Shown: positions 1 to 9,000 of the stretch, one piece after another
Position numbering within the stretch: position 1 is the first letter of the stretch
Layout of the letters: each line of letters begins with the position of its first letter
The notes under the pieces: generated by a model
Databases searched by the model: none
What the model was told of the DNA's origin: nothing
What the model saw: the letters and a program-made list of their open reading frames with translations, nothing else
Translations under genes and position numbers: made by a program
Assembly (NCBI GenBank): GCA_046155285.1
Contig: JBJXEA010000009.1
Coordinates: 1-64,000, forward strand
DNA: 64,000 nucleotides
Source of the DNA: CAILHX01 sp046155285
GTDB lineage: Bacteria; Pseudomonadota; Gammaproteobacteria; Burkholderiales; Methylophilaceae
Direction: 5' to 3'

Positions 1-795
1 CTGCACAGCGACCAGCACCCCAAGCTGGATAGTTACGAGAACAGCCTGTTTATCGTCACGCGTTTTTTCAACTACGACCCGGAGGAGATGCTGATTGGTT
101 CGGAGCAGGTGAGTATCGTATTGGGTCAGGGGTTCGTGCTGACGTTTCAGGAGCGCAAGAGCGGTTCTTTCGAGTCGGTGCGGGAAAGGTTAAGGGTCAA
201 TCGCGGCCACTTACGCGCCGCTGGGGCAGGACACCTGGTGTATTCCTTGCTGGATGCGATCGTAGATCGATATTTTGTGGTGCTGGAACAGATTGACGAG
301 GACTGTGAGGTATTGGAAGAGACCCTGCTGCGTAAGCCCAGGGATTCGGTGATGCAGGACATCCACAAGCTGAAGCGCGAATGCATGGAGTTGCGCCGCG
401 CCGTATGGCCGCTACGTGAGGTGATCAACAGCCTGCTACGCAATGAATCCGGGTATTTTGACCACGAAACCATCCTTTACCTGCGCGACGTGTACGACCA
501 CACCGTGCACTTTATTGAATCGCTGGAATCGCTGCGCGATTTGCTGGCGGGAATGCTGGATATTTATCTTTCCAGCATTAGTAATCGCGTCAACATGGAG
601 GTGCGTGCACTGACCGTGGTGGCCATGCTGTTTATGCCGGCGACCTTGATTGCGGGGATTTTCGGTATGAATTTCAAGGTGATGCCGTTGCTGGATAATC
701 CTGACGGGTTCTGGTTCGCGATTGGCATGATGGCGGGGATATTTGTGTTTATGGGGCTGCTATTCTGGCGCAGGCAGTGGCTGAGTCGGCGTTAA
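1..795 (+). CDS. corA: CorA-family Mg2+/divalent cation channel, 5' end cut by window
   Basis: The reading frame is open from base 1, so the N-terminus lies outside the window; about 264 C-terminal residues are present. CorA proteins form pentameric inner-membrane channels for Mg2+, sometimes Co2+ or Ni2+. The visible part has the long charged helical region of the cytoplasmic funnel, then two C-terminal membrane segments joined by the signature GMN in FGMNF, and a short Arg-rich tail ending in RRQWLSRR. An internal ATG at base 88 is only the first Met in the window; the upstream residues (FIVTRFFNYDPEE) continue the CorA fold in frame. The next gene starts 5 bases after the stop, suggesting co-transcription. 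The family call is firm; ion specificity is not visible. Confidence 0.93.
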   Translation: MHSDQHPKLDSYENSLFIVTRFFNYDPEEMLIGSEQVSIVLGQGFVLTFQERKSGSFESVRERLRVNRGHLRAAGAGHLVYSLLDAIVDRYFVVLEQIDEDCEVLEETLLRKPRDSVMQDIHKLKRECMELRRAVWPLREVINSLLRNESGYFDHETILYLRDVYDHTVHFIESLESLRDLLAGMLDIYLSSISNRVNMEVRALTVVAMLFMPATLIAGIFGMNFKVMPLLDNPDGFWFAIGMMAGIFVFMGLLFWRRQWLSRR

Positions 796-800
796 TTTTT

Positions 801-1454
801 ATGATCAACCTCAAAAAATACAAATCTCTAGTTTTTGACTGCGACGGCGTGGTGCTGGATTCCAACAAGGTGCGGGTAGATGCTTTCTACAACTGTGCTT
901 TGCCTTACGGGGTAGAGTATGCCGAGGCGCTGGCGGCTTATCACGTCCTGCACGGTGGGGTGTCGCGCTATGTGAAGTTTGAGGTGTTGTTACGTGACAT
1001 GCTGGGCTTGCCAGTGACGCAAGAGGCGATGGATGCCTTGCTGCTGCAATTCACCACCGAGGCTACCCAGGGCCTGCTGAAGTGCGACATCGCACCCGGA
1101 TTGAAAGCGTTGCGTGAGGCAACTCCGCACGCCAACTGGATATTGGCTTCTGGGGCTGATGAGCGGGAGTTGCGCGATGTGTTTGCCCAGCGCGGACTCG
1201 CGAAATGGTTCGATGGCGGCATCTTTGGTAGCCCGCTCAACAAAGATCAAATTCTAGAACGTGAGCTTGCCAGCGGGAATTGCAAGCGGCCTGGTGTATT
1301 CTTTGGTGATAGTCGGTATGACGTAGAGGCCTCTCAACGTGCAGGGCTAGATAGCGTATTCTTGACGCAATGGACGGATATGCAAGGCTGGCAAGCGTTC
1401 TGTGCAGAGAGGCAAGTCACGGTTGTGAATGGGTTTGAAGAGCTGTTTTCTTGA
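801..1454 (+). CDS. HAD-superfamily hydrolase (phosphoglycolate phosphatase/beta-PGM-like)
   Basis: This 217-residue protein has HAD motif I (DCDGVVLDS, nucleophile Asp) near the N-terminus, motif II in the LASGADE stretch and motif IV FFGDSRYD near the C-terminus. A helical cap lies between motifs I and II, as in class I HAD phosphatases. HAD enzymes of this size dephosphorylate small phospho-metabolites or isomerise sugar phosphates; the substrate cannot be read from sequence. I chose ATG 801, five bases after the corA stop, because an upstream start at 777 would add residues without homology and overlap corA. It sits between corA and cysK in one direction. Confidence 0.85.
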   Translation: MINLKKYKSLVFDCDGVVLDSNKVRVDAFYNCALPYGVEYAEALAAYHVLHGGVSRYVKFEVLLRDMLGLPVTQEAMDALLLQFTTEATQGLLKCDIAPGLKALREATPHANWILASGADERELRDVFAQRGLAKWFDGGIFGSPLNKDQILERELASGNCKRPGVFFGDSRYDVEASQRAGLDSVFLTQWTDMQGWQAFCAERQVTVVNGFEELFS

Positions 1455-1466
1455 AGGAGATAAATC

Positions 1467-2399
1467 ATGAACATTGCTAACAACACCACCGAACTGATCG
1501 GCAACACACCACTGGTTAGACTCAATCGCGTCGCAGCGGGTATAGACGCGACCATCGCTTGCAAGCTGGAATATTTCAATCCGGCGCATAGCGTGAAAGA
1601 CCGCATCGCGGTTTCGATTATAGACGCGCTGCAAGCGGCGGGGCGCATCAAATCGGACACCATCATTCTGGAAGCGACCAGCGGCAATACCGGTATCGGT
1701 CTGGCGATGGTGTGCGCGGCGCGCGGCATCAAGTGTGCGTTTGTGATGCCGGAGACCATGAGCCGCGAGCGGCGACTTTTACTGAAAGCCTATGGCGCAG
1801 AGCTGGTGTTGACGCCTGGCCCAGAAGGCATGCCGGGAGCGATCAAAAAAGCTGAAGAAATGGCGGCGGCAGATGCGCGTTATGTCATCGCCCAGCAGTT
1901 CGACAACCCCGCCAACCCGGAGATACACCGCAAAACCACGGCGCAGGAAATCTGGCGCGATACCGAAGGCAAAGTTGATATTTTTGTTTCCGGCGTCGGT
2001 ACTGGTGGCACGATTACCGGCGTAGGTGAAGTGCTGAAAGAGCGTAACCCTAACATTCAAATCATCGCGGTGGAGCCTGATGCTAGCCCAATACTCTCTG
2101 GTGGTCAGCGCGGCCCACATCAGCTACAAGGCATAGGCGCTGGCTTTGTGCCGTCTATCCTCAATACCAAAATCTACGACGAAGTGGTGCGGGTAAAGAA
2201 TGACGACGCGATGAGCATCGCCCGGCGCATGGCGGTAGAGGATGGTTTGCTGGTGGGGATTTCATCGGGTGCCGCAGTGTGGGCGGCAATGGAGGTGGCG
2301 AAACGTCCGGAAAACAAAGGCAAGCTGGTGGTCGTGATTATTCCGTCGTTTGGTGAACGGTATCTCTCTACGGCGTTGTACAGCCACTTGGAAGTCTAA
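1467..2399 (+). CDS. cysK: Cysteine synthase A (O-acetylserine sulfhydrylase)
   Basis: The 310-residue protein makes L-cysteine from O-acetyl-L-serine and sulfide with PLP as cofactor, in the cytoplasm. The start shows TELIGNTPLVRLNR; the PLP lysine sits in HSVKDRIA (about residue 43), the substrate loop is EATSGNTGIG, and the PLP phosphate is held by GTGGTITG. The length and the loop GGQRGPHQLQGIGAGF fit CysK better than the shorter CysM. A GAAGGAG ribosome site lies just upstream, 12 bases after the HAD gene stop. A strong hairpin follows the stop codon. Confidence 0.93.
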   Translation: MNIANNTTELIGNTPLVRLNRVAAGIDATIACKLEYFNPAHSVKDRIAVSIIDALQAAGRIKSDTIILEATSGNTGIGLAMVCAARGIKCAFVMPETMSRERRLLLKAYGAELVLTPGPEGMPGAIKKAEEMAAADARYVIAQQFDNPANPEIHRKTTAQEIWRDTEGKVDIFVSGVGTGGTITGVGEVLKERNPNIQIIAVEPDASPILSGGQRGPHQLQGIGAGFVPSILNTKIYDEVVRVKNDDAMSIARRMAVEDGLLVGISSGAAVWAAMEVAKRPENKGKLVVVIIPSFGERYLSTALYSHLEV

Positions 2400-2416
2400 G
2401 TAAGATTGATACAAAT

Positions 2417-2446
2417 AAAAACGGGAGCCTAGGCTCCCGTTTTCTT
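2417..2446. terminator. Intrinsic terminator between cysK and pqqA
   Basis: A perfect 10-bp dyad (ACGGGAGCCT/AGGCTCCCGT, 2421-2440) is flanked by A-rich sequence on the left and a T-rich run on the right. It can end cysK and, read on the other strand, also pqqA, whose stop lies about 50 bases away. Confidence 0.85.
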
Positions 2447-2493
2447 ATTCTTGTCGCTGAATCTTAGCGATTGCGATTTTGAATTATGTAATC

Positions 2494-2565
2494 TTAACGA
2501 TTACATACGTACATGGTAACTTCAAAACCGAAACGCATTTCAGTAGCAGCTGGCTTGGTCCACAT
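2494..2565 (-). CDS. pqqA: PqqA, pyrroloquinoline quinone precursor peptide
   Basis: This 23-codon gene runs on the minus strand. The peptide begins MWTKPA and contains GFEVTMY, so it has the family-defining Glu15 and Tyr19 spaced E-x3-Y; these are the two residues that PqqE crosslinks and from which PQQ is built. The ribosome site AAAGGAA lies 8 bases before ATG. Many betaproteobacterial PqqA peptides end FANR; this one ends VCNR, with a Cys near the C-terminus. No pqqB, C, D or E is near: downstream on this strand come only the shared terminator and cysK. It is therefore an orphan precursor gene, and maturation enzymes must be elsewhere if it works. A 13-base imperfect copy of the sequence around its stop codon (AAT CGY TAA GATT) recurs about 30 bases downstream. 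Confidence 0.9.
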   Translation of the reverse strand: MWTKPAATEMRFGFEVTMYVCNR

Positions 2566-2645
2566 GATGATTTTCCTTTATGTTGGGTTCAAACAAAACA
2601 GCGAATGTGCTGTGCTTGTATGACTGCATTGTGCGCTCATGGTTT

Positions 2646-2709
2646 TGCCTAAGCACTACAAGCATTCATGGATGGCGCCTAATGATTTTCATTAGATTGC
2701 CTAAGCACT
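2646..2709. promoter_or_regulatory. Direct repeats and palindrome upstream of pqqA
   Basis: The 12-mer TGCCTAAGCACT occurs twice in direct orientation (2646-2657 and 2698-2709), 52 bases apart. Between them lies a perfect palindrome CTAATGA-TTT-TCATTAG (2679-2695). The cluster sits 80-145 bases upstream of the pqqA start, between pqqA and tRNA-Leu, both on the minus strand. The second 12-mer is also just 3' of the tRNA. A regulator site for pqqA is inferred from position and symmetry only. Confidence 0.4.
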
Positions 2710-2719
2710 GAAAAAACTG

Positions 2720-2804
2720 TGGTGGGGGTGATAGGACTCGAACCTACACACCTTGCGATACGAGAACCTAAATCTCGCGCGTCTACCAATTTCGCCACAC
2801 CCCC
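2720..2804 (-). tRNA. tRNA-Leu (anticodon UAG)
   Basis: The 85-nt minus-strand sequence folds as a class II tRNA. The acceptor arm GGGGGTG pairs with CACCCCC, followed by discriminator A and an encoded CCA. The D arm contains TTGGTAGACGC, typical of tRNA-Leu. The anticodon stem CGAGA/TCTCG holds the loop TTTAGGT, giving UAG. A long variable arm precedes the T arm with GGTTCGAGTCC. Short reading frames across it are spurious. Confidence 0.96.
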
Positions 2805-2921
2805 ACGCTATGGGTGCTATTCTAACCGAGAGCGGCGCTTGCAGGAATACGCGATTGACAAACAGTGTGCTGCGTCGCATCATCAATCAGCTTTTTTACT
2901 TCACCAAAACTTAGGACAACG

Positions 2922-3170
2922 ATGTCAACGAATTTACACGAACAAGAAGTCGCCATGCTGCGCTCTGAGATGGAAATGCTCATGAAAGAACGTCAGGCTT
3001 TGTTGCAGATTGCCGGTGCTGCGGCTGGGTTTATTGCTGAAATCAGTAGCGTGGACGTACCACAAGCGGCGATGGAAGCGGCGGAGTTGCTGGCTGAGGG
3101 CGTCAATGCGTTGTCGGAAGAGACTTTGCAGGATGCGCTTGCTGCGGTGGAAGCTAAGATTATCGCCTAA
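2922..3170 (+). CDS. Small conserved-type hypothetical protein, Glu/Ala-rich helical
   Basis: An 82-residue protein starts at ATG 2922 behind TTAGGACAACG, a good ribosome site; longer starts upstream add implausible residues. It looks wholly alpha-helical, with a heptad-like first half (HEQEVAMLRSEMEMLMKER), then an Ala-rich segment and an acidic C-terminus. There is no signal peptide or membrane segment. I do not recognise a family. It overlaps by 4 bases, tail to tail, with the PHA-system gene. Confidence 0.6.
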   Translation: MSTNLHEQEVAMLRSEMEMLMKERQALLQIAGAAAGFIAEISSVDVPQAAMEAAELLAEGVNALSEETLQDALAAVEAKIIA

Positions 3171-3439
3171 AGGTGTTTTTCTAACTGTTCGTGTATAGCC
3201 TTTTCTATGCTGGCACGAAGCGGACGTAGTAGAAACGGTAGTTTCACCTGAATATGCAGCTCTGATTCCCCCACATGAATGCTTCCCTCTGCGCCTGCGT
3301 GGTGCAGTTTAAGGTGGTTTCCCTCCCAAGTGTAGTGTGCGTTTAGCTCAGACTTAAGCTTGTCGGCGATGAGTTCAGCACGTTGTTTGGCAGTGGCGTG
3401 ATCTAGGGAGTGAGTACGCTTGATATTGATTTGAGACAT
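3167..3439 (-). CDS. Polyhydroxyalkanoic acid system family protein
   Basis: This 90-residue protein matches the PHA_gran_rgn-type family: a small alpha/beta protein with N-terminal IKRTHSLDHATAKQRAE, central ELNAHYTWEGNHLKLHHAGAEG and a helical C-terminus. Members are linked to polyhydroxyalkanoate granules, but their biochemical role is not established. I chose ATG 3439 because the family begins near MSQINIKRTH; 12 upstream codons are open but lack homology. No PHA synthase lies nearby. Confidence 0.7.
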   Translation of the reverse strand: MSQINIKRTHSLDHATAKQRAELIADKLKSELNAHYTWEGNHLKLHHAGAEGSIHVGESELHIQVKLPFLLRPLRASIEKAIHEQLEKHL

Positions 3440-3518
3440 GACGCCATTATCAATGGCTTCACGGTTCAGCTGCAAGCATGTACCATCGCTTTCTTTGACA
3501 CAATAAAACTCATATCAC

Positions 3519-4859
3519 TTGAAAGCCGCATTCTTACTGCTTATTGCGTTGTTGGCTGGTTGCGTCAAGGAAGTCTATAAGGCCGAGCCTTTGGAGTCCG
3601 TCATGACGACGCAGGCCTTTGTCGAGCGTACGGCGGCGGATGCGGGTTTGGGCGAAGCCCTCGCTTGGGATTTATCTCTGCTCACGCAAGCCGCCATCAA
3701 GTTGCATCCTGACATGCAAACCGCGCGTGCCGCTTGGCGTGCCGCGCAAGCCAGTGAGATCACTGCCGGATACAAGCCCGCGCCTTCTGTTTCTACCAAT
3801 ATCGAGCATCTTGGCCGCATAGACGGCAGTTCGCCGTGGATTTTTTCTCTGGTGTTCGACATCCCGATTGAAACGCACGGCAAACGTGAAGCGCGCATAG
3901 AACAAGCGTTGGCGCTGTCAGAAGCGGCGCGGCTGGAGATAGGCAAAACTGCTTGGGCGGTGCGTAGCCGTCTGCGTGCTAAGTTGTTGGACGGCTACAT
4001 CACGCGCCAGAAAATCCAGCAATTGCAACAAGAAAAACTCATCCGCGCCGACATCGTAGCCTTGCTGGAGAAACGCTTAGCGGTGGGCTTGGCGAGTAGC
4101 ATAGAAATGGCCGATGCGCGTTTGCAGCTGCGTCGTATCGAGAATGCGCTGGCCGCAGAAGCCGGCCATTTGGCTGAGAGCCGCGCTGCGCTGGCCGCCG
4201 CCATAGGGCTGCCGGAAGCCGCAATGGACGAGTCGCGGCTTTCATATACCAGTTTTGAACGCGCAGATTTAGCTTTGCCATCGCAAGACGTGCAGCGTGC
4301 GGCCTTGTTGAATCGGCTGGAAATACGCCAAGCGCTTGCGCGCTACGCTGCGCTTGAGGCCAAGCTCAAACTGGAAGTCGCCAAGCAGTATCCCGACATC
4401 AATCTCGCCCCTGGATATGCTTGGGATCAGGGCGCTAATCGCTGGGGTTTGGGCTTGTCGCTGTTGTTGGCGTTTCTGCAAGACAAGAATCAAGGTTCTA
4501 TCGCCGAAGCCAAGGCTGAGCGAGAATTGGCGGTGCGCCAGTTTGAGGCCTTACAAGCGACGGTCATCGGCGAGCAGGAACAAGCCTTGGCGCGTTGGAA
4601 TGCGGCATTGAATGAAGTGGCTCAATTGCAAAAGCTGGCGACGGCACAGCAAGCACGGTTGGCGCAAACGCAAAGCCAGTTTGATGTGGGGCAAGTGGAT
4701 AGGTTGGAGTTGAATTTGACCAAACTGGAGTTGCTCGCCGCCAATGCCAATGTCAGCGTCGCACAGAGTAAGGTGCAGCAGGCTTTAGGCCAAGTGGAGG
4801 ACGCAGTGCAGCAACCATTAGACGGCTCTGTGGCGTTACCTGAGTTGGAGGAGAAATGA
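3519..4859 (+). CDS. TolC/CusC-family outer-membrane efflux lipoprotein
   Basis: This 446-residue outer-membrane factor begins with a TTG start and a lipoprotein signal (LLLIALLAGC, lipobox LAGC, about residue 15). The rest has two repeated long-helix segments rich in Ala, Gln and Glu, as in TolC proteins that form the periplasmic tunnel. An internal EIRQALARYAALEAKLKLEVAKQ helix and KQYPDINLAPGY strand repeat the family pattern. It is the first of a three-gene RND efflux operon and overlaps the adaptor gene by 4 bases (ATGA), so it is translationally coupled. The linked pump type suggests metal or cation export; the substrate is not visible. Confidence 0.86.
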   Translation: MKAAFLLLIALLAGCVKEVYKAEPLESVMTTQAFVERTAADAGLGEALAWDLSLLTQAAIKLHPDMQTARAAWRAAQASEITAGYKPAPSVSTNIEHLGRIDGSSPWIFSLVFDIPIETHGKREARIEQALALSEAARLEIGKTAWAVRSRLRAKLLDGYITRQKIQQLQQEKLIRADIVALLEKRLAVGLASSIEMADARLQLRRIENALAAEAGHLAESRAALAAAIGLPEAAMDESRLSYTSFERADLALPSQDVQRAALLNRLEIRQALARYAALEAKLKLEVAKQYPDINLAPGYAWDQGANRWGLGLSLLLAFLQDKNQGSIAEAKAERELAVRQFEALQATVIGEQEQALARWNAALNEVAQLQKLATAQQARLAQTQSQFDVGQVDRLELNLTKLELLAANANVSVAQSKVQQALGQVEDAVQQPLDGSVALPELEEK

Positions 4860-5905
4860 GCAAAAAAGTGATGGTGGTCATCGTCGTGCAAGCCCTGATT
4901 ATCGTGGCGCTGGCTTGGGTGCTGGTGTTCTACGGCAAAGATGAATTCGAGACGGCGCAGCGCAAGGGTGACGAAGAAATCAGCGCACCCTCCAGAGTGA
5001 GTCAAGCAAACGGTGCCACCGTGGTGAGCCTGTCCGCAGCTTCGCAAAAGGCTAGCGGCTTGGTGGCAGAACCACTTAAATCGGCTAATTTTCAGACCGA
5101 GCAGTTGAGTTATGGCAGCGTGGTGGGGGTCGAGGCGCTGGCGGATTTGCGGGCGCGTTATCTGGCGGCATTGGCGGATGCCAACGTGGTACGGGCGGCG
5201 ATTGCCAATTCTGAACACGATTATCAGCGCATGTTGGCCTTGAATAAGGATAATCGTAATGTTTCAGATCGCGCGGTGCAGTCCGCCGAAGCTGCATGGA
5301 AGGCGGATCAGGCACGCCTGGTGGCTGCTGAGACGACGGCTTCTGGCATCCGCGACAGCATCCGCCAGCAGTGGGGTGACGTTATCGCGCGCTGGGTTAC
5401 AGGTGGCGGATTATCACGCTTATTGGCTCACGAACAAGTTCTGCTGCAAATCGCATTGCCAGCAGACGACATGCAGCCGGAGAAAATCGCGCACATCACC
5501 GTCACTGCGGCGGGTGGGCAGGGGAAACCGGTTGTCGCCAGCTATGTGTCGCCTTCACCACAGACCGACAGTACCATCCAGGGTCGCACCTATTACTTTT
5601 TTGCTCCAGCCAAAGAGCTGCGTGCCGGAATGCGCGTTGAGGCGCATCTGCAACTAGCCGGAAAAGCCAACGCCGGCATCATCGTGCCGAACACCGCCGT
5701 GGTGTGGTACGCCGGCAAAGCCTGGGTTTATAAGCAAGATGGCGAAAAATTCACGCGCTTGCCGGTGAGCGTCACGCAAAGCATGAATGACGGCTGGTTT
5801 AATGGGATGGGTTTTGCCGTAGGTGATTTAATCGTCACTAATGGTGCGCAGTTGCTGTTGTCGGAAGAGTTGAAGTATCAGATTAAAAACGAGAACGAAG
5901 ACTAG
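4856..5905 (+). CDS. RND efflux periplasmic adaptor (membrane fusion protein)
   Basis: A 349-residue adaptor with an N-terminal membrane anchor (VMVVIVVQALIIVALAWVLVF, about residues 5-25). It continues with a helical hairpin rich in Ala and Glu (residues 95-155) and beta-barrel segments ending in a GMRVEAHLQL strand and a domain carrying VVWYAGKAWVYKQ. It would bridge the inner-membrane pump and the outer-membrane factor. The hairpin is short and no Met/His metal-binding tail like that of CusB is evident. It overlaps the upstream gene by 4 bases. A 90-bp inverted repeat separates it from the pump gene. Confidence 0.83.
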   Translation: MSKKVMVVIVVQALIIVALAWVLVFYGKDEFETAQRKGDEEISAPSRVSQANGATVVSLSAASQKASGLVAEPLKSANFQTEQLSYGSVVGVEALADLRARYLAALADANVVRAAIANSEHDYQRMLALNKDNRNVSDRAVQSAEAAWKADQARLVAAETTASGIRDSIRQQWGDVIARWVTGGGLSRLLAHEQVLLQIALPADDMQPEKIAHITVTAAGGQGKPVVASYVSPSPQTDSTIQGRTYYFFAPAKELRAGMRVEAHLQLAGKANAGIIVPNTAVVWYAGKAWVYKQDGEKFTRLPVSVTQSMNDGWFNGMGFAVGDLIVTNGAQLLLSEELKYQIKNENED

Positions 5906-5940
5906 CGTGGCAAAGCCAGCCTCAAAACCCAGTGCTTTTG

Positions 5941-6030
5941 CCTTTCTTCGCGCCTTTGCGCCTTGGCGCGAGGTCGTCTTTCCAAATACTTCATTTATCT
6001 CGCGCCAAGGCGCAAAGGCGCAAAGAAAGG
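5941..6030. repeat. Long inverted repeat between adaptor and pump genes
   Basis: Two 32-bp arms (5941-5972 and 5999-6030) are reverse complements with a single mismatch, around a 26-nt loop. The arms consist of the motif CGCGCCAAGGCGCAAAGGCG plus an AAGAAAGG tail. The transcript could form a very stable stem-loop just before the pump start codon. The motif resembles dispersed palindromic repeats of proteobacteria, but it lacks a clean T-run for termination. Confidence 0.8.
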
Positions 6031-6040
6031 CGGGACGTCT

Positions 6041-9000
6041 ATGATGTCTGCGCTTGTCCGCTTCGCTATTCGCTTTAATGGCGTCATCATTGGTCTCGCG
6101 CTGCTTATCGTGTTCTACGGGTTATACAGCCTGACTCGCGCCAATCTCGACGTTTTCCCCGAATTCTCTCCCACCCAAGTCGTCATCCAGACCGAAGCCG
6201 CTGGATTGTCTGCGGATTTAGTAGAGCAACTGGTTACTCAGCCCATAGAAACAAGCGTGGCGGGCGTGGTCGGCGTGGAGTCGTTGCGCTCGCAGTCCAT
6301 CGGCGGCTTGTCGGTGGTGCATCTGATTTTTGATGAAGGTAGCGACATCTACCGTGATCGGCAGATGGTGGCGGAGCGCTTAACCACGCTCAGTCTGCCG
6401 CAGGGCATCACCGCTAATATCACGCCGCTGGCTTCCAGCGCTAGCACGGTGTTGGGAATTGGACTGACTTCTGAAACGAGAACGTTGACCGAGTTGCGTA
6501 GTCTGGTGGACTGGAAAATACGTACACATTTATTAGCGGTGACCGGGGTGGCGGATGTCAATGTGTTTGGTGGCGAGGTACGCCAGATGCAGATTCAGGT
6601 GTCGCCGGACAAGCTGATTCGTTACGGTTTGAGTTTGCAGCAAGTGCTGGAAGCGGCCAAGCGTGCGAGTGGAGTTTTAGGCACGGGCTATATCGAAAAT
6701 CAAAACCAGCGTATCGTGCTCAATACCGAGGCGCAAGCCTTGACTGTGGTGGCGTTGGGGCAAGTTACGGTGCTGCATAAAGAAGGCCAAACCGTGAGAA
6801 TCAGCGACGTGGCCAAAGTGGTGGATGGTGTCGCGCCGTCTATCAGCGCGGCGGCAATCAACGGCGTGCCGGGCGTTTATCTTTCCGTGCAAGGTCAGCT
6901 GGGAGCCAATACCAAGGCGGTAACCGAGGCGCTGGAAAAAGCTGTGCAAGAACTGGCACCGGGGATAAAAGCCGAGCAGGTGAAGCTGTACCCTAAATTA
7001 TTCCGCCCCGCCAACTTCATTGAAACTGCGGTTTCCGGCGTGAAGACCGACATTCTGATTGGTTCGACACTGGTAGTGACGGTGCTGTTCTTGTTTCTGT
7101 TTAACGTACGCACCGCATTTATCTCGGCTACCGCGATTCCATTATCTCTGCTCACCGCTATCCTGGTGTTGAGCTACTTCAATATCAGCCTCAATATCAT
7201 GGTGTTGGGTGGCTTGGCCATTGCGCTGGGCGAGGTGGTGGACGATGCCATTATTGACACTGAAAACATCTTCCGGCGACTGCGCGAGAACCGCCAATTA
7301 GCCAATCCGCTGCCCGCACACGAGGTAGTGTTCAACGCTTCTATGGAAGTCCGTAGCTCGGTGGTGTACGCCACGTTTATTGTGGCGATGGTGTTCATTC
7401 CTCTACTCACTTTGTCTGGCGTGGCGGGCAAGCTGTTCGCGCCTTTGGGCTTGTCCTACATTTTTGCGATTCTGGCTTCGCTGGTGGTGGCGCTGACGCT
7501 TACTCCGGCCTTGAGTTATGTGCTGCTGTCTCGCGCCAAACTGGATGCCGCCGATCCGCCGCCGATTCGCATATTGAAGCGTGCCTACGACAAAATTTTA
7601 CGCAGCATAGAGCGCCATTACCACACGGTGATAGGCGTGACGGCGGTGCTGATTGCGCTGGGGCTGGGCTTACTGCCGTTGTTCCGCGGGCAGTTCATCC
7701 CCGACCTGAAAGAAGGGCATTACATCCTGCACATGACGGCGGTGCCGGGGACTTCCGAGCGCGAATCGCTGCGTATCGGTGAAAAGGTTTCCAAAGCCAT
7801 AGGCAGCATCCAAGGCGTGCAATCGGTGGCGCAGTGGGTGGGGCGTGCGCAAAACGGCGCGGATACTTTTGGCACACATTACAGCGAATTCGAGGTGGAA
7901 ATTGGCACACTGTCGGGTGAGCAACAAGCGCGAATTTTGAAGCAGATACGCGCCACTTTGGCGGGTTATCCTGGGGTGAGTTTCGCCGTTGACAGCTATC
8001 CGGGTGTGAATTTCGCTGTGAACACCTTCCTCACCGAGCGCATCGAGGAAACCATCTCCGGCTACACCGCTTCCACCGTGGTGAATTTGTATGGCGACAA
8101 TTTGGACACCCTAGACCGTGACGCACAAGCCGTGGCGGCAGTGATGGCGCGGGTGAAGGGTGCGACGGACGTGCAGGTGCAATCGCCGCCCGGAACGCCG
8201 CAGCTCAACATCCGCCTGCGTGGTGACAAGCTCACGCAGTGGGGTTTGCAGCCAGTGGACGTCCTGGAAACGGTGCAGGCAGCGTATCAGGGCACGACAG
8301 CGGGGCAGATTTACGAAGGCAACCGTGTCACTGAGCTGGCGGTGATTTTGGAACAATCCGCCCGCGCCAGTATCAGCCAAGTGGCCAGTTTGCCGCTGAA
8401 AAACCCCGATGGGCGCGTGGTGCGGCTGGGTGAGATTGCCGACATTGAACAAGCCAGCGGACGGTCTAAAATACTGCACGAAGGGGCGCGGCGTATTCAA
8501 ACCGTCACCTGCAATGTGGTCAACCGCGACATCGAAACCTTTGCCGCCGAGCTGAAAACACGCATCGCCAAACAGGTGAAATTCGCCCCCGGCAACTACG
8601 CGGTCTACACTGGCGCAGCCGAGGCTAACGCCAAATCGCGCGAAGACCTCATCGTGCATTCAATGTTGGCGGGCGTGGGCGTGTTCTTGATGCTGTACAT
8701 CGCTTTTGGCCGACTTAGAAACCTGCTGCTGACCTTCGCCAATCTGCCGTTTGCCTTAATCGGCGGCGTTCTGGCGGCGATGTTCACCGGCGGTTGGATT
8801 TCGCTAGGCTCGTTGGTGGGTTTCGTGACGCTGTTTGGCATCACGCTACGCAACTCGATTATGCTGGTGTCGCACTATCAGCATTTGATAGACCAAGATG
8901 GCTTGCAATGGGGGCTGGAAACTGCGATTCGCGGTGCACAAGAGCGCCTACCCTCAATTTTGATGACAGCACTCGTAACCGCGTTGGGTTTGTTACCATT

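Noticed and set aside
2701..2886. Short reading frames over the tRNA-Leu gene
   Set aside because: The segment folds as a complete tRNA with CCA; the frames have no homology or ribosome sites.
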